Source: Acidaminococcus sp050873445 (GTDB taxonomy: Bacteria; Bacillota; Negativicutes; Acidaminococcales; Acidaminococcaceae). From it: a stretch of DNA of 64,000 bases. The first letter of the stretch is position 1, and each line of letters begins with the position of its first letter. The translations under genes were made by a program, and so were the position numbers. The stretch covers positions 1 to 64,000 of the forward strand of contig NZ_JBNMIU010000001.1 of the NCBI RefSeq assembly GCF_050873445.1. The letters are read 5' to 3'. The notes beneath the pieces are model-generated. The model was not told where the DNA came from. It saw nothing but the letters and a program-made list of their open reading frames with translations, and did not search any database. Shown piece after piece: positions 42,734 through 50,361 of the stretch.

Positions 42734-43930
42734 ATGAAGATTTTTGTTGTAAACTGCGGCAGCTCTTCCATTAAATATCAGCTGATCGATATGGCCGATG
42801 AATCCGTCATCGCCAAAGGTCTGGTTGAACGGATCGGCATCGAAGGCTCCGTGCTGACCCATACTCCGGCCGGCAAGGATAAGGTCCGTCTGGAAAGCGC
42901 CATCCCTGACCATGTGGACGGCATCAAAAAGGTACTGGCCGCTCTGGTAGACCCCAACTATGGCGTCATCAAATCCATGGATGAAATCGGTGCTGTTGGC
43001 CATCGTGTGGTACATGGCGGCGAAATCTTCAACCAGTCCGTAGTGATTACCGACGAAGTACTGAAACAGATCGAAGCCCTGAGCGATATGGCTCCTCTGC
43101 ATCAGCCCGCCAACCTGGCCGGGATCCGCGCCTGCCAGGAAGTTATGCCCGGTACTCCGCAAGTTGCCGTATTTGATACCGCCTTCCATCAAACCATGCC
43201 TCCTGTGGCATATATGTTCGGCGTGAAATACGAAGAATACAAGAAATACGGCATCCGGAAATACGGTTTCCATGGTACTTCCCACAAATATGTTTCCGGC
43301 GTAGCTGCCGCTATGCTGGGCAAGGACATCAAAGATACCAAGATCATCACCTGCCATCTGGGCAACGGCTCCAGCATCACCGCTGTTGACGGCGGCAAAT
43401 CCGTGGATACTTCCATGGGCTTCACTCCGCTGGACGGCGTACTGATGGGCACCCGTACCGGTTCCATCGATCCGGCTGTGGTCCCTGTGCTGATGCAGAA
43501 GAAGGGGCTGGATGCTGCCGGTGTTGACAAATACATGAACAAGGAATGCGGCGTCCTGGGTGTTTCCGGTGTTTCCAGCGACTTCCGTGATCTGGAAGAT
43601 GCTGCTGCCAAGGGCAACGAAAGAGCCAAACTGGCCCTGGATATGTTCTGCTATCAGGTAAAACGCTACATCGGCGCTTATGCTGCTGCCATGGGCGGCG
43701 TTGATGCCATCGTCTTCACTGCCGGAGTTGGTGAAAACGACATCCATACCCGTCAGCAGGTCTGCGAAGGCCTGGAATTCCTGGGTGTGAAACTGGATGC
43801 TGAACGGAACAACGTTCGCGGCAAAGCCACCGAAATCAGCGCTGCTGATTCCAAGGTGAAGGTGTTCCTGATCCCCACCAACGAAGAACTGGCCATTGCC
43901 CAAGATACCCTGAGACTGTGCAGCAAATAA
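42734..43930 (+). CDS. ackA: Acetate kinase
   Basis: A 398-residue acetate kinase, making ATP and acetate from acetyl-phosphate, the main substrate-level phosphorylation step of acetate-forming fermenters. Signatures: VVNCGSSSIKYQLID at the N-terminus, the catalytic RVVHGGE near residue 90, FHGTSHKYV near 180, HLGNGSSITAV near 208 and FTAGVGEND near 325. Codon use is highly biased, as in etfBA, suggesting strong expression. AGGAGG lies before ATG 42734. No pta gene is adjacent. Confidence 0.96.
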   Translation: MKIFVVNCGSSSIKYQLIDMADESVIAKGLVERIGIEGSVLTHTPAGKDKVRLESAIPDHVDGIKKVLAALVDPNYGVIKSMDEIGAVGHRVVHGGEIFNQSVVITDEVLKQIEALSDMAPLHQPANLAGIRACQEVMPGTPQVAVFDTAFHQTMPPVAYMFGVKYEEYKKYGIRKYGFHGTSHKYVSGVAAAMLGKDIKDTKIITCHLGNGSSITAVDGGKSVDTSMGFTPLDGVLMGTRTGSIDPAVVPVLMQKKGLDAAGVDKYMNKECGVLGVSGVSSDFRDLEDAAAKGNERAKLALDMFCYQVKRYIGAYAAAMGGVDAIVFTAGVGENDIHTRQQVCEGLEFLGVKLDAERNNVRGKATEISAADSKVKVFLIPTNEELAIAQDTLRLCSK

Positions 43931-43948
43931 GATGATTTGGGCTTTTGC

Positions 43949-43977
43949 TTGACAAAGGCCGGTTTCGTCGATATAAT
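43949..43977 (+). promoter_or_regulatory. Perfect consensus promoter of yceD-rpmF
   Basis: TTGACA (43949-43954), 17-bp spacer, TATAAT (43972-43977). Expected start near 43984, only about nine bases before the yceD ATG. Confidence 0.9.
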
Positions 43978-43992
43978 GTAACGGTTGATAAT

Positions 43993-44496
43993 ATGATTAA
44001 AATCAATGTAGCAGAAATCAAAAAAAGACTGACAGGGTCGGAAGCATTCCAATACGATCTGACTCCCGCACAGTTGGACCTGAGACCGGACGATGCGCCC
44101 CTGGAGGGGAACATTGCGGTGAAGGGGACGATTTCCAACGGGGGCGATGTGATCCTGTTGCAGGCTGAGGAAAAATTCGTTTGCCACGGCACCTGTGCCC
44201 GCTGTCTGAAAGACGTGCGGATGGACCTTACGGCCCATGTGGAGGAACGGTATTATCCCGAAGGCACAGCAGGCCTGGAGGAAGACGCCTTTACCTATCA
44301 GTTTGATGTGGTGGATGTTACGGATGCTTTAAGAGAATCCCTTCTGCTGGCTATTCCGGCGAGAGTCCTGTGCAAACCGGACTGCAAGGGAATCTGCCCG
44401 GTCTGTGGGGCGGACCGCAATGTGACGGAATGTCACTGCGATACCCGGTCCATCGACCCAAGGTTGGAAGCTCTGAAAGCCTTGTTGAAGAAATAG
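43993..44496 (+). CDS. yceD: YceD/DUF177 family protein
   Basis: A 167-residue protein of the DUF177 family, found before rpmF in most bacteria and linked to 23S rRNA/50S assembly. The Cys-containing blocks CHGTCARCLKDV near residue 71 and CKPDCKGICPVCGADRNVTEC near the end look like a zinc site. ATG 43993 lies about nine bases from the predicted transcript start and no Shine-Dalgarno sequence is seen, so translation may be nearly leaderless. An upstream TTG in frame falls inside the promoter. rpmF follows after 23 bases. Confidence 0.86.
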   Translation: MIKINVAEIKKRLTGSEAFQYDLTPAQLDLRPDDAPLEGNIAVKGTISNGGDVILLQAEEKFVCHGTCARCLKDVRMDLTAHVEERYYPEGTAGLEEDAFTYQFDVVDVTDALRESLLLAIPARVLCKPDCKGICPVCGADRNVTECHCDTRSIDPRLEALKALLKK

Positions 44497-44519
44497 CGTA
44501 GTGTAGGAGGTGTACGAAT

Positions 44520-44702
44520 ATGGCAGTACCGAAGAGAAAAATGTCCAAAGCCCGCCGGGATTCCCGTCGTGCCAACTGGAAACTGACTGCTCCTGGCCTG
44601 GTGGAATGCCCGCAGTGCCACGAGATGAAGCGCCCTCACCATGTATGCCCTGAATGTGGCTACTACGATGGTAAGGAAGTCGTAAAAGCTGAAGAAGAAT
44701 AA
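44520..44702 (+). CDS. rpmF: 50S ribosomal protein L32
   Basis: A 60-residue L32 of the zinc-binding form: AVPKRKMSKARRDSRRANW at the N-terminus, then CPQC ... CPEC as two Cys pairs. AGGAGG is nine bases before ATG 44520. Forms an operon with yceD. Confidence 0.97.
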   Translation: MAVPKRKMSKARRDSRRANWKLTAPGLVECPQCHEMKRPHHVCPECGYYDGKEVVKAEEE

Positions 44703-44730
44703 GACTGACCGGCCAAACCGGGAAGCCTGC

Positions 44731-44769
44731 AGGAGGAGTTGCCGCAGCGATGCGGAAACTCCTCCTTTT
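44731..44769 (+). terminator. Terminator of yceD-rpmF
   Basis: Stem AGGAGGAGTT-CCGCA / TGCGG-AACTCCTCCT with one internal mismatch and TTTT at the end. Confidence 0.85.
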
Positions 44770-44887
44770 CTATGCCTTTGCCAAGTTTCTCTTCACGAAC
44801 AGATCCCAGCCCTCAGCCTCATTTCATCACTTACTCACTAATCACTTCCCCTTCCAACTCCCTGTTCCTAAATCCCCCAAATTAGCT

Positions 44888-44893
44888 TATAAT
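44888..44893 (+). promoter_or_regulatory. -10 box of fsa
   Basis: TATAAT at 44888-44893, about 46 bases before the start codon; the -35 is poor. The rest of the 237-base gap is T- and C-rich and shows no gene. Confidence 0.45.
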
Positions 44894-44939
44894 AGGAGAA
44901 TGGAATGACTATAACCCCTACAGTTAGGAGAGAGTACAA

Positions 44940-45596
44940 ATGAAATTTTTCATTGATACAGCCAACCTGGATGAAATCCGGGAAGCAGCCGCCATGGGTA
45001 TCATCAGCGGCGTTACCACCAACCCTTCTCTGATTGCCAAAGAGGGGAAGGACTACGAAGAAACCCTGCGGGAAATCGCCAAGATCGTGGACGGCCCCAT
45101 TTCCGGCGAAGTGAAGGCCAGCACTACGCTGGCCCGGGACATGTGCATCGAGGGCCGCATCATTTCCCAGCTCCATCCCAACATGGTGGTGAAAATCCCC
45201 ATGACGGTGGAGGGCCTGAAGGCCGTGAAGATCCTTTCTTCGGAAGGCATCAAGACCAACGTGACTCTGGTGTTCTCTGCTGCCCAGGCACTGCTGGCAG
45301 CCCGGGCCGGTGCCACCTATGTATCCCCGTTCCTGGGACGGCTGGACGACATCTCCACTGACGGTGCCCAGCTGATCAGGGAAATCGTCACCATCTTCAG
45401 GAATTATCCGGATATCACCACGAAAGTGATCTGCGCTTCCATCCGCCATCCCATGCATGTGCTGGAATGTGCCGAACTGGGGGCAGACATTGCTACGGTA
45501 CCCTATAAAGTACTGATGCAGATGGTGCAGCATCCGCTTACCCGCACGGGCATCGAGAAATTCTGTCAGGACTTTGAAGCCGTGTTTGGCAAATAA
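44940..45596 (+). CDS. fsa: Fructose-6-phosphate aldolase / small transaldolase
   Basis: A 218-residue protein of the short transaldolase/FSA family, a class I aldolase acting on fructose 6-phosphate or as transaldolase. Features: FFIDTANLDEIREA at the N-terminus, GVTTNPSLIAKEG near residue 24, VVKIPMT with the Schiff-base Lys near 85, TLVFSAAQALLAA and the PFLGRLDDI loop. Whether it works as transaldolase (as TalC in Bacillus) or as FSA cannot be decided from sequence. TTAGGAGAGAG precedes ATG 44940. Confidence 0.9.
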   Translation: MKFFIDTANLDEIREAAAMGIISGVTTNPSLIAKEGKDYEETLREIAKIVDGPISGEVKASTTLARDMCIEGRIISQLHPNMVVKIPMTVEGLKAVKILSSEGIKTNVTLVFSAAQALLAARAGATYVSPFLGRLDDISTDGAQLIREIVTIFRNYPDITTKVICASIRHPMHVLECAELGADIATVPYKVLMQMVQHPLTRTGIEKFCQDFEAVFGK

Positions 45597-45642
45597 ACTA
45601 TGAACAACCTGTAAACTCTGATACAAAAATACCCGCCTGCTC

Positions 45643-45670
45643 TTGTATTATGGCTGTTTTCTGGTATAAT
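45643..45670 (+). promoter_or_regulatory. Promoter of the fapR-fab operon
   Basis: TTGTAT (45643-45648), 16-bp spacer, TATAAT (45665-45670) preceded by TGG. Expected start near 45677. Confidence 0.7.
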
Positions 45671-45675
45671 GAATG

Positions 45676-45698
45676 TTAGTATTATGACTAGGTGCTAA
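45676..45698. promoter_or_regulatory. FapR operator
   Basis: Read on the minus strand the site begins TTAGCACCTAGTCATAA, close to the Bacillus FapR consensus as I remember it (TTAGTACCTAGTCTTAAT). It is bounded by TTAG ... CTAA and covers the predicted transcription start, so FapR should block its own operon until malonyl-CoA or malonyl-ACP releases it. Confidence 0.8.
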
Positions 45699-45712
45699 AA
45701 GTAGGTGGTAGA

Positions 45713-46303
45713 ATGGGTTCTGCAGGACAGAAAAAAGCAAGACAGCAGCAGCTGCAGCAGCTGCTGGCCCGGAATCCCTTCCTGACCGATGAACACCTGG
45801 CGGAAACCTTCCAGGTGAGCATCCAGACCATCCGGCTGGACCGCCTGGCCCTGGGGATCCCGGAAGTGCGGGAACGGACCCGCCATATGGCGGAGGACGC
45901 CCAGGAAAAGCTGAAGGCCATTGCCAGCGAGGAAATCGTAGGGGAGCTGATTGACCTGGAAATCGGGGTCAGCGGCATCTCCATGATGACGGTGGACCAG
46001 GAAATGGTGCTGCAGCGGACCGGCGTCTGCCGGGGGCAGTATATGTTCGCCCAGGCCAACTCCCTGGCCCTGGCGGTAATCGATGCCCCGGCAGCCCTGA
46101 CGGGCGTCGCCAATGTGAAATACAAGATCCCTGTTTCTGTGGGCGCCGTACTGGTGGCCCGGGCCGAAGTGGTGCGGAAGCAGGAGGACAAATATACGAT
46201 CTGGGTGAAGATCAGGAACAACCACCGGGAAGTGTTCCGGGCGAAATTCCTGATTGTCGCAATCCCGGAACAAAGGAGCCGAGAAGATGAAAATCGCAGT
46301 TGA
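45713..46303 (+). CDS. fapR: Transcription factor FapR
   Basis: A 196-residue repressor of fatty acid and phospholipid genes that is released by malonyl-CoA/malonyl-ACP. An N-terminal DeoR-like helix-turn-helix (LLARNPFLTDEHLAETFQVS then IQTIRLDRLALGIPEVRER) is joined to a hot-dog effector domain (VGAVLVARAEVV, FRAKFLIVAI). ATG 45713 follows AGGTGG; an in-frame GTG at 45692 lies in the operator. Its stop overlaps plsX by 17 bases. First gene of the operon it is expected to control. Confidence 0.92.
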   Translation: MGSAGQKKARQQQLQQLLARNPFLTDEHLAETFQVSIQTIRLDRLALGIPEVRERTRHMAEDAQEKLKAIASEEIVGELIDLEIGVSGISMMTVDQEMVLQRTGVCRGQYMFAQANSLALAVIDAPAALTGVANVKYKIPVSVGAVLVARAEVVRKQEDKYTIWVKIRNNHREVFRAKFLIVAIPEQRSREDENRS

Positions 46304-47303
46304 TGTAATGGGAACTGACTATGGCCCGGCTGAAATCATCAAAGGCGTGCTGGAAGCAGTGAACGAATATGGCTGCGAAGTGGTCCTGGTAGGGGACCAG
46401 GATGTGATCCGAGGGGAACTGGCCAAGGAACATCAGGAGAACAATCCCAAGGTCACCATCCATCACGCCAGCCAGGTCATCGAGATGAAGGACCATCCGG
46501 GCATCAGCGTCATGAAGAAAAAAGATGCATCCATCGTGGTGGCTACCCATCTGCTCCGCGAAAAAGAATGTGATGCACTGGTCTCTTCGGGCAGTACAGG
46601 AGCTGCAGTGGCTTCCGCACTGTTCGGACTGGGACGGATCAAAGGTATCGAACGGCCGGCTATTGCTACCGTGATCCCCAGCATCACGGGGGCTACGGTA
46701 TTGGTGGACTCCGGCGCCAAAGTGGACGCCAAGCCCGAACAGCTGGTACAGAATGCCATCATGGGTTCCGTCTATGCGGAACTCCAGCTGGGTATCCCCC
46801 AGCCCCGGGTGGGCCTGCTGAACATTGGCGAAGAGGAGACCAAGGGCAACGAACAGTGCCTGGCCACCTATCCTCTTTTGAAGAAAGATCCTCACATCCA
46901 TTTTATTGGCAATGTGGAAGGACGGGACGTCAATGCGGGTACTGTGGACGTGGTGGTCTGCGACGGCTTTGTGGGCAATGTGGTCCTGAAGACCATGGAA
47001 GGCCTGGCAGCAGCTGTAATGCAGATCCTGAAGAAAACCATGCTGAACAGCGGCCTGCTGGCAAAAGTGGGAGCGCTGCTCCTGAAGCCGGCTCTGCTGA
47101 AGATGCAGAAGCAGATGGACGTTTCGGAATACGGCGGTGCGTTGCTTTTGGGCGTACGGGCTCCTTTCATCATCTGCCACGGCAACTCCAAGGCCAAGTC
47201 CATCAAGAGTGCTGTGCGGGTGGCCATTGAACTGACGGAAAAGGATGTTGTGGGCCGGATCCGTCAAGAAATCATGCACGATGAAGAAAGTGGTGAACTG
47301 TAA
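46287..47303 (+). CDS. plsX: Phosphate acyltransferase PlsX
   Basis: A 338-residue peripheral membrane enzyme that makes acyl-phosphate from acyl-ACP for the first acylation of glycerol-3-phosphate by PlsY. Family landmarks: KIAVDVMGTDYGPAEIIKG at the N-terminus, VSSGSTGAAVASALFGLGRI near residue 95, LLNIGEEETKGNE near 170 and FIGNVEGRDV. The C-terminal segment is YGGALLLGVRAPFIICHGNS. ATG 46287 follows CAAAGGAG and overlaps the end of fapR. fabH begins directly at the next base after its stop. Confidence 0.95.
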   Translation: MKIAVDVMGTDYGPAEIIKGVLEAVNEYGCEVVLVGDQDVIRGELAKEHQENNPKVTIHHASQVIEMKDHPGISVMKKKDASIVVATHLLREKECDALVSSGSTGAAVASALFGLGRIKGIERPAIATVIPSITGATVLVDSGAKVDAKPEQLVQNAIMGSVYAELQLGIPQPRVGLLNIGEEETKGNEQCLATYPLLKKDPHIHFIGNVEGRDVNAGTVDVVVCDGFVGNVVLKTMEGLAAAVMQILKKTMLNSGLLAKVGALLLKPALLKMQKQMDVSEYGGALLLGVRAPFIICHGNSKAKSIKSAVRVAIELTEKDVVGRIRQEIMHDEESGEL

Positions 47304-48314
47304 ATGAATAAACCAGCGGTAGGTTTTCTGGGACTGGGTTACTACGTGCCGGAAAAAGTACTGACCAATTTCGATTTGGAAAAAATGGTGGATACCAGTG
47401 ACGATTGGATTGTGGAACGGACCGGGATCCGGGAACGGCATATCGCCGCACCGGAACAGGCTACGTCCGATCTGGCTTTCATTGCCGCTCAGCGGGCCCT
47501 GGAAGATGCCGGACTCAAGGCGGAGGAACTGGATCTGATCGTGGTAGGCACTGAATCCCCGGATATGAAATTCCCTTCCGTGGCCTGCATGCTGCAGAAC
47601 CGGCTGGGAGCCAGCCATGCGGCGGCTTTCGACCTGGCTGCCGGGTGCTCCGGCTTCGTATATGCCTGCGGCATCGCCAGCCAGACCATCGTCAGCGGGC
47701 TGTATAAGCATGTACTGGTAGTGGGGGCGGAAACGCTGTCCCGGATCCTGAACTGGAAGGACCGGAATACCTGCATCCTGTTCGGCGACGGCGCTGGTGC
47801 GGCGGTGCTGGGTCCTGTAGAAGAAGGGTACGGCATCCTGTCCGTGGACCTGGGAGCTGACGGCTCCGGCGGCAAGTTCCTGAACATGCCGGCGGGAGGT
47901 TCCCGCAGACCGGCCTCCGTCGAGACGGTGGAAGCCAAGGAACACTGCATCCATATGGTGGGCAAGGAAGTGTTCAAATTCGCCGTGAAGGTCATGGGCC
48001 GCAGTGTGCTCAGCGCTCTGGACAAAATCGGGATGGGCAAGGAAGATATCGACCTGCTGATTCCCCACCAGGCCAACCAGCGGATCATCGATTCCGCTGC
48101 CAAACGGCTGAAGCTTTCTATGGACAAGATTTTCGTGAACCTGGAGAAATACGCCAATACGTCGGCTGCTTCCATCCCCATCGCCCTGTGCCAGGCACGG
48201 GATGCGGGCCGGCTGCATAAAGGAGAGAACGTGGTGATGGTGGGCTTTGGTGCCGGCCTGACCTATGGTTCCCTGGTAGTGAAATGGCAAAAAGATGAGG
48301 AGGCCAGAGCATGA
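47304..48314 (+). CDS. fabH: 3-oxoacyl-ACP synthase III FabH
   Basis: A 336-residue ketoacyl synthase that starts fatty acid chains by condensing acetyl-CoA (or branched starters) with malonyl-ACP. The catalytic triad is present: Cys in DLAAGCSGFVYA near residue 113, His in LIPHQANQRI near 254, and Asn in YANTSAASIP near 284. Starter preference cannot be read. ATG 47304 directly follows the plsX stop and uses GTGGTGAA as ribosome site; its own stop overlaps the fabD start (ATGA). Confidence 0.95.
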   Translation: MNKPAVGFLGLGYYVPEKVLTNFDLEKMVDTSDDWIVERTGIRERHIAAPEQATSDLAFIAAQRALEDAGLKAEELDLIVVGTESPDMKFPSVACMLQNRLGASHAAAFDLAAGCSGFVYACGIASQTIVSGLYKHVLVVGAETLSRILNWKDRNTCILFGDGAGAAVLGPVEEGYGILSVDLGADGSGGKFLNMPAGGSRRPASVETVEAKEHCIHMVGKEVFKFAVKVMGRSVLSALDKIGMGKEDIDLLIPHQANQRIIDSAAKRLKLSMDKIFVNLEKYANTSAASIPIALCQARDAGRLHKGENVVMVGFGAGLTYGSLVVKWQKDEEARA

Positions 48315-49258
48315 GCAAAATTGCTTTTGTGTTCCCGGGACAGGGGTCCCAAAAAGTGGGCATGATGAAGGAACTGTACGATAATTATGCCTGCGTCCGT
48401 GAAGTATTCAAAGAAGCTGACGAAGCACTGGGCTTTTCCATGACAGATCTGTGCTTCAAAGGGCCGGAAGATCAGCTGCGGCTGACCTACAACACCCAGC
48501 CCGCCATCCTGACCTGCAGCATTGCAGCCATGAAGGTACTGAACGAAAACGGGGTGTTTCCGGCAGTGACCGCCGGTCACAGCCTGGGTGAATATTCTGC
48601 ACTGGTCTGTGCCGGCAGCCTGAAGTTTGCCGATGCGGTGCGCACTGTACGCAAGAGAGGCCAGTTCATGCAGGAAGCCGTACCGGTGGGGCAGGGGGCC
48701 ATGGCCGCCATCATTGCCCTGGCTACGGACAAGATCAAGGAAATCTGTGCTGATGTGGAAGCAAAGACTGGCTCAGCCTGCCAGGCTGTGAACTTCAACT
48801 GCCCGGGCCAGGTGGTCATCGCCGGTGCCACGGAAGCGGTGCAGCAGGCCTGCGACGCCATGAAGGAAGCAGGGGCCAAACGGGCCATCATGCTGCCTGT
48901 GAGCGCACCCTTCCACAGCACCCTGATGCAGCCGGCTGCTGACCGTTTGAAGGAAGTGCTGGACGGGATCGAAGTGGCCGATGCCAAAATTCCGGTGTAC
49001 GCCAACGTAACGGCCAAACCGGAAACCAAAGGCGGCGAAATCCGTGATGTGCTGGTGAAACAGGCTGCCAGCCCTGTACAATGGGAAACCGGCGTACGGA
49101 ACATGATCGCTGACGGTGTGGATACCTTCATCGAAGTGGGTCCGGGCCGTGTGCTCACCGGTTTCGTGAAGAAGATTGACCGGGCCTTTGCCGGCCAGAA
49201 TGTGGAAGACCTGGCCAGCCTGGAAAAAACCCTTGCGTATTTAAAGGAGGTCAGATAA
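48311..49258 (+). CDS. fabD: Malonyl-CoA:ACP transacylase FabD
   Basis: A 315-residue acyltransferase that loads malonyl onto ACP. Signatures: FVFPGQGSQKVGMMKEL at the N-terminus, the nucleophile motif TAGHSLGEYSALVCAG near residue 90, RGQFMQEAV with the carboxylate-binding Arg near 117, and the catalytic His in SAPFHSTLM near 200. It overlaps fabH by 4 bases and lies one base before fabG. Confidence 0.95.
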   Translation: MSKIAFVFPGQGSQKVGMMKELYDNYACVREVFKEADEALGFSMTDLCFKGPEDQLRLTYNTQPAILTCSIAAMKVLNENGVFPAVTAGHSLGEYSALVCAGSLKFADAVRTVRKRGQFMQEAVPVGQGAMAAIIALATDKIKEICADVEAKTGSACQAVNFNCPGQVVIAGATEAVQQACDAMKEAGAKRAIMLPVSAPFHSTLMQPAADRLKEVLDGIEVADAKIPVYANVTAKPETKGGEIRDVLVKQAASPVQWETGVRNMIADGVDTFIEVGPGRVLTGFVKKIDRAFAGQNVEDLASLEKTLAYLKEVR

Positions 49259-49259
49259 A

Positions 49260-50003
49260 ATGACTTTAGTCGGGAAAGTGGCGCTGGTTACTGGCGGCAG
49301 CCGGGGCATCGGCCGTGCCGTCGCTCTGAAACTGGCAGAAAACGGTGCAGATGTGGCCATCAACTATGCCGGCAATACGGCAGCTGCTGAAGAAGTGAAA
49401 GCTGCTGTCGAAAAGCTGGGCCGCAGAGCCATGCTGGTCCAGGGCAGTGTTGCTGACACCGACGGTGTCCAGGCCATTGTGAACCAGGTCGTCAAGGAAC
49501 TGGGCCGTCTGGATATCCTGATCAATAACGCAGGGATCACCCGGGACGGCCTCCTGATGCGCATGAAAGAAGCGGATTGGGATGCCGTGCTGGAAACCAA
49601 TTTGAAAGGCGTATTCAACTGTTCCAAAGCTGTCATGCGCACCATGATGAAGCAGAAGAGCGGTCGGATCGTGAATATGGCCTCCGTTGTAGGGGAAATG
49701 GGCAATGCCGGCCAGGCCAACTATGCAGCCGCCAAGGCGGGTGTCATTGGCTTTACCAAGAGCCTGGCCAAGGAAGTGGCTTCCCGCGGGATCACCGTCA
49801 ATGCGGTGGCGCCCGGGTTCATCGCCACGGATATGACCAAAGTTCTGACGGACGACCAGAAGGCAGAAATGGCCAGGACCATTCCTCTGGGACGGGCCGG
49901 CCAGCCTGAAGATGTTGCCAATGCAGTTTTATTCCTTGTGTCCGATGAAGCTGCTTATATAACCGGCCAGGTTTTAAATGTGGACGGTGGCATGGTAATG
50001 TAG
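49260..50003 (+). CDS. fabG: 3-oxoacyl-ACP reductase FabG
   Basis: A 247-residue short-chain dehydrogenase that reduces 3-oxoacyl-ACP with NADPH in each round of elongation. Motifs: cofactor loop VTGGSRGIGRAVA near residue 10, NNAGITRDGL near 88, the catalytic Ser in VNMASVVGEMGN, and YAAAKAGVIG with Tyr and Lys near 154-158. AAGGAGG precedes ATG 49260. Confidence 0.96.
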   Translation: MTLVGKVALVTGGSRGIGRAVALKLAENGADVAINYAGNTAAAEEVKAAVEKLGRRAMLVQGSVADTDGVQAIVNQVVKELGRLDILINNAGITRDGLLMRMKEADWDAVLETNLKGVFNCSKAVMRTMMKQKSGRIVNMASVVGEMGNAGQANYAAAKAGVIGFTKSLAKEVASRGITVNAVAPGFIATDMTKVLTDDQKAEMARTIPLGRAGQPEDVANAVLFLVSDEAAYITGQVLNVDGGMVM

Positions 50004-50037
50004 TATCATTATAGAGATGGAGAAGGAGGTGAATCAA

Positions 50038-50280
50038 ATGAGCGAACAAAGCACTTTTGAAAAAGTAAAGGCTATTACCGTTGACCAGCTGAGCGTTGCT
50101 CCGGAAGACGTAAAGATGGACTCTACGTTTATCGATGACTTGGGAGCTGACTCTCTGGACATTGTGGAACTGATCATGGCTTTCGAAGAGGAATTCAACA
50201 CTGAAATCCCCGACGATGTGGCTGAAAAGATCCGCACTGTAAGAGACGCAGTTGAACTGTTGGATAAAGAAGGTAAATAA
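50038..50280 (+). CDS. acpP: Acyl carrier protein
   Basis: An 80-residue acidic ACP. The phosphopantetheine attachment Ser lies in DDLGADSLDIVELIM near residue 40. GAAGGAGGTG gives ATG 50038 a near-perfect ribosome site, suiting its very high demand; an upstream in-frame ATG at 50017 would cover that site and is rejected. A stable hairpin follows, probably thinning transcription into fabK. Confidence 0.97.
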   Translation: MSEQSTFEKVKAITVDQLSVAPEDVKMDSTFIDDLGADSLDIVELIMAFEEEFNTEIPDDVAEKIRTVRDAVELLDKEGK

Positions 50281-50291
50281 TCCCATTATTT

Positions 50292-50323
50292 TCGGAAGGT
50301 CCCTGCCAGCAGGGGCTTTCCGA
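50292..50323 (+). promoter_or_regulatory. Hairpin between acpP and fabK (partial terminator)
   Basis: TCGGAAGGTCCCTG pairs with CAGGGGCTTTCCGA (14 pairs, two G-U) around loop CCAG. Only a weak T run follows, so partial termination or mRNA 3'-end protection of acpP is more likely than a full stop. Confidence 0.6.
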
Positions 50324-50361
50324 ACTTTATCCTTGATCTTATGATCTGAAATGGGGGATTT

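Noticed and set aside
50017..50037. Seven-residue N-terminal extension of ACP from ATG 50017
   Set aside because: It would cover the near-perfect GAAGGAGGTG ribosome site that serves ATG 50038.
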